The position numbers were made by a program, and so were the translations under genes. The notes below the pieces were generated by a model. It made no database searches. It saw only the letters and a program-made list of their open reading frames with translations, and was not told where the DNA came from. A stretch of 33,751 nt of DNA from an uncultured bacterium (GTDB taxonomy: Bacteria > Bacillota > Clostridia > Lachnospirales > Lachnospiraceae). The stretch spans positions 1-33,751 of the forward strand of contig CANSYK010000036.1 of the NCBI GenBank assembly GCA_947651225.1. The letters are read 5' to 3'. Position 1 is the stretch's first letter, and the number at the start of each line of letters is the position of its first letter. This document shows, piece after piece, positions 1 through 5,609 of this stretch.

Positions 1-100
1 ATGTAGAGTAAAATCTTGTTATTTTTGTCTGATTTTTGAAGGTAATAGCATAAAATGGTACTGTTTTCCAGAAAAAGCAGAGCTGAAAAACAGAGGAAAA

Positions 101-130
101 ACTGCTGAAAACGGGAAGATTTTCAGCAGT
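101..130 (-). terminator. hairpin downstream of tnpB
   Basis: ACTGCTGAAAA and TTTTCAGCAGT form a perfect 11-bp stem around an 8-base loop. On the minus strand the stem is followed by TTTTCCTCTGTTTTT, so it can act as an intrinsic terminator for tnpA-tnpB. The 100 bases on its far side hold no recognisable gene. Confidence 0.5.
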
Positions 131-157
131 TTGCGTATTGACAGAAGCTGTTTTGGA

Positions 158-511
158 CTACACAACAATTTTGGGATGATGTTCCCGGAAAGCGACTTCC
201 GGCTCTAAGGATAACCCATCACATAACCAGTGGATTTCCTTCAGTGTGACCTTTTTAAGCTCATCCGGTGTGTCCGGCCAATGAAAAGAATTACGGTCCA
301 GCCGTTTCATTAAAATCCAAAATACTGACCCGTCCCACTGGAGAATTTTAATGGATGTGCGTCTGCGGTTGCAGAAGGCAAACATGCAGCGGGAATACGG
401 ATCCAGATGGAATTTCAGTTTTACGACAGCGGCCAGTCCCTGATAACTTTTTCTTAAATCAGTGGCACCACAGGCAAGGTTTACGGTTGTTCCACCTGCA
501 AGATCAAGCAT
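158..511 (-). CDS. tnpB: IS66-family accessory protein TnpB
   Basis: A 117-aa protein of normal length for the IS66 Orf2/TnpB family, needed together with TnpA and TnpC for transposition, with no known catalytic site. It carries family features: an early CGATDLRKSYQGLA stretch (about residues 14-27), FCNRRRTSIKILQWDGSVFW (about 47-66) and a C-terminal W-DG region. The start overlaps the tnpA stop by 8 bases (ATGCTTGA), the usual translational coupling in this family. The frame is intact, so this copy may be functional if tnpC exists beyond the window edge. Confidence 0.93.
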   Translation of the reverse strand: MLDLAGGTTVNLACGATDLRKSYQGLAAVVKLKFHLDPYSRCMFAFCNRRRTSIKILQWDGSVFWILMKRLDRNSFHWPDTPDELKKVTLKEIHWLCDGLSLEPEVAFREHHPKIVV

Positions 512-848
512 AAGTTTTGAGTGTATGGATTAAAGACGCCAGCAGTTCGCAAGGGCAGTCTTTACCAACTTCAATCCGGACATTTTCTGACAAATGGATC
601 ATTACAGGAGAATGCCCTGATAAAAAGTCAGAGGAAATTTCCTGTTTGGAAGGAAGTCTGGCAAAAACCGGATCTGCTGTTTGGGCTGGCTCGGTTGGTT
701 TCTTCGTCTGCTTTCTTATCCAATAGCCGAAAGTTGATAGTGAGACCTGATGCTTCTGGCACCATTCTTTTCGTGATAAACCACTTGCATAAAAATCCTT
801 AATACGTTCTATCCAAAGTTCTGTCTTTGTAAGTTCATTTTCATCCAT
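504..848 (-). CDS. tnpA: IS66-family accessory protein TnpA (HTH)
   Basis: A 114-aa protein of the IS66 Orf1/TnpA family. Residues about 12-45 form a helix-turn-helix of the type WIERIKDFYASGLSRKEWCQ followed by a W-I-R recognition end, presumably contacting the element termini. I place the start at the ATG at 848 because GGAGG lies 8 bases upstream; a TTG two codons earlier is also open. The C-terminal half (VMIHLSENVRIEVG) is typical of the family. It lies about 78 bases inside the proposed IS end and is coupled to tnpB. Confidence 0.9.
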   Translation of the reverse strand: MDENELTKTELWIERIKDFYASGLSRKEWCQKHQVSLSTFGYWIRKQTKKPTEPAQTADPVFARLPSKQEISSDFLSGHSPVMIHLSENVRIEVGKDCPCELLASLIHTLKTYA

Positions 849-926
849 ATACAATACCTCCGTGATTTGAGGCTATTGTAACAAAAATAATACTGGATTG
901 ACAGGTACGGATTATTTCCTGCTTAC

Positions 927-1842
927 CTTCTTTCCCCGTGTTTCCTTGACACCCTCCAGTTCTGCAAGGGCGGCTTCTTCGGTCGGGGCATTGTATACTG
1001 CCTTGAAATTTGATGAAAATTTCTTGAGGCCCCTATAATTCACATATTGAAAAGAATTGCGCAGCATGTGGATGACGCACCGCTGTATCTGGGCCTGTGG
1101 ATGCACTGCCTGTATGGCTTCCTTGAAGCCGGGAAGGCCATCCACGCAGAAGAACAGAACATCTTTTACACCGCAGTTTTTCAGGTCATTTAACATCCCA
1201 AGCCAGAACTTGCTGCTCTCATTGGCTCCTACAGTAATACTGAGTATTTCTTTATATCCGTCAACCGTTACGCCAAGCACTACATAGGCAGAGCGGCTTA
1301 AGATTCTTCCATCCTCCCGTACCTTATAGTGTATGCAGTCCATGAACACAAACGGGTAAACCGGGTTTAACGGGCGTGTCTGCCATTCTTTGACCTGGGG
1401 CAGGATCTTATCTGTAATTTTGCTGACCATTTCGGCTGACAGCTCGATTCCATAGAGGTCAAGGAGCTGGTCATGGATGTCCTGCGTGCTCATCCCCCTG
1501 GCATAAAGGGAAATCACTTTTTCCTCTATGCCAGATATATCCCTCTGGTATTTAGGGATTAATTTCGGCTCAAATTCCCCATTACGGTCTCTTGGCACGT
1601 CAACCTGGAATTCTCCATACTGGCTTTTTAGATTTTTTGGGGAATGCCCATTTCTTTTGTTATCTGTGTGTATGCCCCCTTTCTGGTTCTTTTGATATCC
1701 CAGGGTGGCATCCAGTTCTGCCTCCATAAGTTCCTGCAGGATAATCCTTAAAACTGTCTTTGAGCAGGGTATAAACATCGGCAACGCTGCTAATGTCGTT
1801 TTCTGCAATTATCTGTCGAATTTGTTGCTTTGCTGCTGGCAT
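927..1842 (-). pseudogene. IS256/Mutator-family transposase, frameshifted and interrupted by IS66
   Basis: The first 33 or so codons (MPAAKQQIRQIIAEND...) are in one frame. The rest, from ILQELMEAELDATLGY onward, is in another, so one extra base near 1743-1746 (GGATTATCC where GGATATCC would keep frame) breaks the gene. The catalytic core is recognisable: the first Asp in FVFMDCIHYKVRE and the second in VLFFCVDGLPGF, followed by the conserved C-IHMLRNSF block. The third acidic residue and about 100 C-terminal residues are absent because coding stops at the IS66 end at 926. The start has AAGGAG 7 bases upstream, inside a hairpin. The element's own outer end probably lies near 1,930-1,960, but I cannot fix it. 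Confidence 0.9.
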
Positions 1843-1848
1843 AATAAT

Positions 1849-1898
1849 ACTCCTTTTTGATAAGATTTGTTATATCTTAATTCTTACCAAAAAGGAGT
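1849..1898 (-). promoter_or_regulatory. hairpin sequestering the transposase ribosome site; terminator on the plus strand
   Basis: ACTCCTTTTTGATAAG (1849-1864) pairs with CTTACCAAAAAGGAGT (1883-1898) in a 16-bp stem with one wobble and an 18-base loop. On the minus-strand transcript the 3' arm contains AAAAAGGAG, the transposase ribosome site, so read-through transcripts would have it masked. On the plus strand the stem is followed by TATTTTTT and would work as a terminator. Masking of transposase translation in impinging transcripts is a known protective device in insertion sequences. Confidence 0.6.
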
Positions 1899-2053
1899 TA
1901 TTTTTTACCAAAGAAACAAACTATTTTACACTACCAAGACTTTACACCTTAGATAATGTTTACTATTTAGTTGTTATTCTTTTATATAATCAATTTCTGT
2001 AAGATTTACGCCCGCTGTTGTTAAAATAATTTTTAAGGCCGAGTAACGTTTTT

Positions 2054-2155
2054 TCATTTTTTGTATACTTCAGAATCTTTATCACAAGATAACATATAAT
2101 CTTGTATTCTATCAAACTCTTCAACTGATATCTTTAACATCTCTTTTTCTGTCAT
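2054..2155 (-). CDS. small hypothetical protein, 33 aa
   Basis: A 33-codon open frame starting MTEKEMLKISVEEFDRIQDY and ending in charged residues (CDKDSEVYKK). I include it because AAAAGGCGGTG sits 5 bases before the ATG and the composition (acidic, helical, no rare residues) is protein-like. No membrane segment or known motif is visible, and I do not recognise a family. It is between the IS256 remains and the 2275-2343 inverted repeat, transcribed toward the IS. It may be a conserved small accessory protein or an N-terminal piece of something larger. Confidence 0.4.
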   Translation of the reverse strand: MTEKEMLKISVEEFDRIQDYMLSCDKDSEVYKK

Positions 2156-2261
2156 ATCATCACCGCCTTTTCATATGATAACTATTATCTGTTACTATAC
2201 TTATTATAACGGATTATGTAAAAGGTGTAAAGCCTTATTCAATTGTTAATGTGCAGTGAGT

Positions 2262-2288
2262 GTTACTATTCACGGCTGATTTCAGAAA
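2262..2288. repeat. dispersed 27-bp repeat, copy 1
   Basis: Twenty-seven bases beginning GTTACTATTCACGGCTGATT are repeated exactly and in the same orientation at 19392-19418. The last part, from GCTGATTTCAG onward, is the left arm of the inverted repeat at 2275-2343. An exact match this long at two unrelated positions indicates an element end or recombination scar rather than chance. Confidence 0.85.
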
Positions 2289-2343
2289 ATAGTCAAACTC
2301 GTTGTGCTTGCACATAAGAGGTTGATTATTTTCTGAAATCAGC
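2275..2343. repeat. 17-bp perfect inverted repeat with 35-base spacer
   Basis: GCTGATTTCAGAAAATA (2275-2291) and its exact complement TATTTTCTGAAATCAGC (2327-2343) enclose a 35-base spacer with no coding content. It could be the fused ends of a small mobile element, or a hairpin at the RNA level. The surrounding 2156-2686 stretch has no intact gene: it holds this repeat, the MITE-like element and a ribbon-helix-helix remnant. Confidence 0.8.
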
Positions 2344-2441
2344 GTGTAGGCTGTTCTAAATATCATAAGAAAAACAAAAGCTGCCGTAAGTAATTTACTT
2401 AATGAAGGACAGCACATAAAAGCTTACCTGATCCCAATTGG

Positions 2442-2533
2442 CTAGAGCGTGTTTGAAAATTCATTCTCACAATCTGCACTCCCACAAAGTGGGAAGCACA
2501 TCTTGCAAAAAGCAATTTTCAAACATGCTCTAG
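2442..2533. mobile_element. 92-bp palindromic MITE-like element
   Basis: The ends CTAGAGCGTGTTTGAAAATT and AATTTTCAAACATGCTCTAG are 20-base inverted repeats with one mismatch. The centre contains a second hairpin (CCCAC-AAA-GTGGG). It has no coding capacity and is fully palindromic, as expected for a non-autonomous element moved by a transposase in trans, or for a REP-like hairpin repeat. The right end abuts a truncated ribbon-helix-helix frame, supplying its in-frame TAG. Confidence 0.75.
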
Positions 2534-2614
2534 AGTGCTAATAGTTATCTTAAAGAATTAATCAAAGCGGATTTAGATAGTAAGGGATTTAGTATTGATG
2601 ATAATAATCATTGA
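2534..2614 (+). pseudogene. C-terminal remnant of a ribbon-helix-helix (CopG/Arc-like) protein
   Basis: Directly after the MITE-like element, a frame reads SANSYLKELIKADLDSKG and ends FSIDDNNH before TGA. The pattern N-S-Y-L-K-E-L-I-K-x-D-L is the second helix of ribbon-helix-helix regulators such as type II antitoxins. There is no start codon; the element's own TAG precedes it. I infer that the N-terminal half was lost by the insertion or by an earlier deletion. The sequence left of the element does not supply it. Confidence 0.5.
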
Positions 2615-2686
2615 CTGTTATCATTATAAATAATACAATATAGTTACAGCTATTAACTCATGAAATTAATAGAAAGGTGTGATAAT

Positions 2687-2830
2687 ATGAATATGACTGA
2701 GGTTGCAAGATTACTTTTAGGATTACGTGCTGCCGGATGGACTGAAAAAGAAATCAATGATTTTGTGCTTTATATTGAATCAGGCGATGAGCAGTATAAG
2801 CCAAAGCCACAGGGTGAAAGAAAAGAATAA
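2687..2830 (+). CDS. small hypothetical protein, 47 aa
   Basis: A 47-aa acidic protein beginning MNMTEVARLLLGLRAAGWTE. Support comes from AGAAAGGTGTGATAAT just before the ATG, a helical first half with a W-T-E-K-E-I-N-D-F turn (18-26) resembling a small DNA-binding or adaptor helix pair, and a strong terminator 5 bases after the stop. There is no membrane segment or cysteine. It forms a single-gene unit upstream of module 1. Function is unknown. Confidence 0.6.
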   Translation: MNMTEVARLLLGLRAAGWTEKEINDFVLYIESGDEQYKPKPQGERKE

Positions 2831-2834
2831 TCTA

Positions 2835-2881
2835 AAAAGGTGTATAGAACAATTATTTAGGAAAATTGCTATACACCTTTT
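2835..2881 (+). terminator. strong intrinsic terminator after the 47-aa gene
   Basis: AAAAGGTGTATAG (2835-2847) pairs perfectly with CTATACACCTTTT (2869-2881). An inner CAATT/AATTG pairing extends the stem. The trailing TTTTATTGTTATA gives a U-rich tail. It separates the small gene from the regulator promoter. Confidence 0.8.
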
Positions 2882-3039
2882 ATTGTTATATATTATTTAC
2901 TTTTTGATTTGTAGTTTAATGTAGCAGTATTTCAGGTAAAGAATGCTTATGGAATTTCCAAGACAGTTAAAAGATTAAATATATAAATTTATTACGAGAA
3001 CCTACACTTTTTTGTCTGGATACAGAAAAAATATTGCAG

Positions 3040-3058
3040 TTGTGAGATTTCTGTGACA
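3040..3058 (+). promoter_or_regulatory. probable regulator-binding direct repeat upstream of module 1
   Basis: TGTGA occurs twice with 11-base spacing (3041 and 3052), the helical spacing bound by OmpR-family dimers. The segment TTGTGAGATTTC recurs with one change before the ABC genes at 4826-4837, and GTGACATT recurs there at 4860-4867. A -35/-10 pair is not convincing, which fits an activator-dependent promoter. Autoregulation by the adjacent response regulator is inferred. Confidence 0.45.
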
Positions 3059-3096
3059 TTCAGATGGTATCCTTATGTGGAAGGGAGTGCGAATAT

Positions 3097-3780
3097 ATGA
3101 GATTATTGATAGTTGAGGATGATAAACTTTTAAACAGTACACTTGTATTTAATCTGTCATCTTTCGGATATATGATTGATTCTGCAATGACAAAGCAGGA
3201 GGCAGAGAATTTTTGCAAAAAGCAAGATTATGATTTGATTGTCATTGATATTAACCTGCCAGATGGTAATGGTTTTGATTTGTGTGTGGAAATTAAGGAA
3301 CGCCGTCCTGATACGGCGGTTATATTTTTAACGGCGAATGATATGGAAAGTGATATGCTGAAGGGTTTTGAACTTGGAGCAGATGATTATGTGACAAAAC
3401 CTTTCCCAATCAGTGTATTCCGCAAAAAAGTTGTTGTTCTTTTGGGGCGTATCAAGAAGCAGTCCTGCGGTGATTTTTATGAAGATGGGAAACTGCGTAT
3501 AAATTTCACGGAAATGACTGCAACGCTTATGAGGGAAACTGTTATTTTCACACCTTTGGAATACAGACTGCTCAAAGTGCTTGTGAAAAATGCGGGTACT
3601 GTACTGACACGCCAGATACTTCTTGAGAAGCTGTGGGATGCTGACGGAAACTTTGTAGATGAACATGCATTGACCGCAGCAATCAGCCGTATCCGTGGTA
3701 AAATCGAAGTGGATGGACTGTCCTATATTAAAACGGTTTATGGTATGGGATATATGTGGATTGGAGGCCTGAAAAAATGA
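3097..3780 (+). CDS. OmpR/PhoB-family response regulator (BceR-like), module 1
   Basis: A 227-aa two-domain regulator. The receiver domain (1-120) has the acidic pair D8/D9, phospho-acceptor D51 in LIVIDINLPDG, T79 and K101. The winged-helix output domain (about 128-225) ends in the characteristic YIKTVYGMGYMW strand. The start at 3097 is chosen because AAGGGAG lies about 9 bases upstream; an upstream in-frame ATG lacks a site and would add 11 residues before the receiver strand. It overlaps the kinase start by ATGA, so the pair is co-translated. By analogy with BceRS-type systems it should activate the ABC genes at 4933-8180 when a membrane-active peptide is sensed. Confidence 0.93.
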   Translation: MRLLIVEDDKLLNSTLVFNLSSFGYMIDSAMTKQEAENFCKKQDYDLIVIDINLPDGNGFDLCVEIKERRPDTAVIFLTANDMESDMLKGFELGADDYVTKPFPISVFRKKVVVLLGRIKKQSCGDFYEDGKLRINFTEMTATLMRETVIFTPLEYRLLKVLVKNAGTVLTRQILLEKLWDADGNFVDEHALTAAISRIRGKIEVDGLSYIKTVYGMGYMWIGGLKK

Positions 3781-4802
3781 AGAAGCTTTCCATTAACAGA
3801 GGTTGCATCTTTGGACTTGTTTTTTTTGGACTGATTTCAGCAGTAATGATTACTGTTTTATATTTTCTTACAGACAGCATAACGGCAGCATGGATTGGTA
3901 TCTTGTTTGTGCTATTTGTATTGGCGTTTAATATGTTTTTTATCCTTTTTCTTCGGCATAAATTAACGTTGTTTTCGGATAGGCTATGTAGCACGATAGA
4001 TGAAATGATGGGTGGGAAAAGTCAATTTCTGCAGGTATCGGAAGAAGAAAGTTTGTTTTATAAAATTAATCACCGCCTTATGCGTTTATATGAGATTATG
4101 CAGGAGAATAAGCAAGGTATAGCGAAAGAGAGGGCAGATTTGCAGGAGTTGGTTTCTGACATCTCCCATCAGGTGAAAACACCAATTGCTAATCTCAAAA
4201 TGATAAATGCGACACTGATAGAACGGGAAATGCCGCAAGAAAAACGGCAGGAGTTTTTGCAGGCAGCGGATGGGCAGCTTGAAAAGTTGAATTTTCTTAT
4301 GCAGTCCATGATTAAGACATCACGTCTTGAAACAGGCGTTATTTCCTTGGAAATGAAAAAGCAGCCGATTTATGATACCCTTGCGGCAGCTTTGGGCGGG
4401 ATATTGTTAGGGGCAGAAAAGAAGCAAATACAGGTTGATGTGGATTGTCCGGAGAAATTGGAAGTTTTGCATGACCGTAAATGGACAGTGGAAGCCTTGT
4501 TCAATATTCTGGATAATGCTGTAAAATATACGCCAGAGGGTGGAACAATAAAAGTGTGTGTTCAAAGCTGGGAGCTATATATGAAAATCGACATTGCGGA
4601 CAGTGGAAAAGGCATTGCGGAAAATCGGCAGGGAAAAATATTCAAACGTTTTTACAGAGAGGAAGAAGTACACAATATCGACGGTATCGGTATTGGTCTG
4701 TATCTTGCCCGTGAAATCGTCACAATGCAGGGCGGTTATATCAAAGTGTCATCAGAAGTTGGAAAAGGTTCTGTCTTTTCAATTTTTATCCCACATGGAT
4801 AA
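3777..4802 (+). CDS. intramembrane-sensing-type histidine kinase (BceS-like), module 1
   Basis: A 341-aa kinase with two membrane helices (about 9-31 and 40-60) joined by a very short outside loop, the architecture of intramembrane-sensing kinases that rely on an ABC permease for detection. The phospho-accepting H131 lies in SDISHQVKTPIANLK. The ATP-binding domain shows the N box (NILDNAVKYTPEGG), DSGKGI and GIGIGLYLAREI. All catalytic motifs are present and the frame is intact. Its ATG overlaps the regulator stop. It is expected to phosphorylate the upstream regulator. The input is probably an antimicrobial peptide, but that is inferred from context. Confidence 0.92.
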   Translation: MKKLSINRGCIFGLVFFGLISAVMITVLYFLTDSITAAWIGILFVLFVLAFNMFFILFLRHKLTLFSDRLCSTIDEMMGGKSQFLQVSEEESLFYKINHRLMRLYEIMQENKQGIAKERADLQELVSDISHQVKTPIANLKMINATLIEREMPQEKRQEFLQAADGQLEKLNFLMQSMIKTSRLETGVISLEMKKQPIYDTLAAALGGILLGAEKKQIQVDVDCPEKLEVLHDRKWTVEALFNILDNAVKYTPEGGTIKVCVQSWELYMKIDIADSGKGIAENRQGKIFKRFYREEEVHNIDGIGIGLYLAREIVTMQGGYIKVSSEVGKGSVFSIFIPHG

Positions 4803-4815
4803 ATAATGATTAAAA

Positions 4816-4891
4816 TGTCACAGGATTGTGAGGTTTCAGGCATAAAAATAGTCTGCTTCGTGACATTTCGATGAGAATTGCCCGTTACAAT
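4816..4891 (+). promoter_or_regulatory. regulated promoter region of the module 1 ABC genes
   Basis: Between kinase and ATPase lies TCACA-GGAT-TGTGA (4818-4831), an inverted repeat. The block TTGTGAGGTTTC (4826-4837) is shared with the regulator promoter, and GTGACATTTC follows at 4860. TACAAT at 4886-4891 could be the -10 element, with no good -35 element. The arrangement suggests that the ABC genes have their own promoter activated by the phosphorylated regulator. Confidence 0.45.
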
Positions 4892-4932
4892 AACACCATC
4901 AAAAATATATTTCAGAAAAGGATGGTATTTAA

Positions 4933-5607
4933 ATGAGCATTTTACAAGTGACTGATTTAAAAAAGTATTATGGAACTGAACCAAATATCACAAAAGCCTT
5001 AGATGGCATTTCCCTATCCATTGATGAGGGTGAATTTGTTGCTATTGTTGGCACTTCCGGCAGTGGAAAGTCCACCTTGCTGAATATGATGGGTGGTTTG
5101 GACATTCCAACTTCTGGTAATGTCAAAGTTCGGGGAAAGGAGTTATCGGGACTAAAAGATGAGCAGCTCACTATTTTCCGTAGGCACAATATTGGTTTTA
5201 TTTTTCAGAATTATAATCTTGTCCCTGTTCTGAATGTTTATGAGAACATAGTGCTGCCTATAGAACTGGACGGCGATACGGTTGATAAATCCTTTATGGA
5301 TGATGTAGTGCGGTTGCTTGTGCTTGGCGACAAATTAGATAATATGCCGAATAATCTTTCTGGTGGACAGCAACAGCGTGTGGCAATTGCCAGAGCTTTA
5401 GTTTCCAAGCCTGCAATTATTTTAGCTGATGAGCCGACTGGAAATCTTGACAGTAAGACGAGCAGCGATGTTTTGGGACTGCTGAAAGTTACAAGCAACC
5501 AGTTTAAGCAGACGCTTGTAATGATTACCCACAATAATGAAGTTGCTCAGCTTGCTGACCGCATTATTCGCATTGAAGATGGCAGGATTTCAGAACAGGG
5601 GGTATGA
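4933..5607 (+). CDS. ABC transporter ATPase (MacB/BceA type), module 1
   Basis: A 224-aa ATPase with every motif: Walker [10 protein letters not shown] (about 39-47), Q-loop FQNYNLVP, signature [15 protein letters not shown], Walker [13 protein letters not shown] and switch His in MITHNN. The LolD/MacB/BceA subfamily pairs with FtsX-type permeases, as here. AAAAGGATGG precedes the ATG. The gene overlaps the first possible start of the permease, so the two are translationally coupled. Such ATPases drive mechanotransmission that frees membrane targets from peptides and also feeds flux information to the kinase. Confidence 0.93.
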   Translation: MSILQVTDLKKYYGTEPNITKALDGISLSIDEGEFVAIVGTSGSGKSTLLNMMGGLDIPTSGNVKVRGKELSGLKDEQLTIFRRHNIGFIFQNYNLVPVLNVYENIVLPIELDGDTVDKSFMDDVVRLLVLGDKLDNMPNNLSGGQQQRVAIARALVSKPAIILADEPTGNLDSKTSSDVLGLLKVTSNQFKQTLVMITHNNEVAQLADRIIRIEDGRISEQGV

Positions 5608-5609
5608 AA

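Larger units (their letters stand above)
1..926 (-). mobile_element. IS66-family insertion sequence, partial (one end and tnpA-tnpB)
   Basis: Read on the minus strand, the element begins at 926 with GTAAGCAGGAAATAATCCGT, and GTAA is the usual IS66-family terminus. tnpA and tnpB follow in the family order. The third gene, tnpC (the DDE transposase), is not in view. It would lie below position 1, or it is missing: 157 bases after tnpB show no open tnpC start. The outer end interrupts the IS256-type transposase reading frame, so this is a nested insertion. The exact end is inferred from the GTAA signature and the sudden loss of IS256-like coding. The 8-bp target duplication cannot be checked because the other end is outside the window. 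Confidence 0.75.

Noticed and set aside
2235-2417. 60-codon minus-strand frame with a hydrophobic start
   Set aside because: It spans the inverted repeat at 2275-2343, has no ribosome site, and its codons follow the palindrome rather than a protein pattern.
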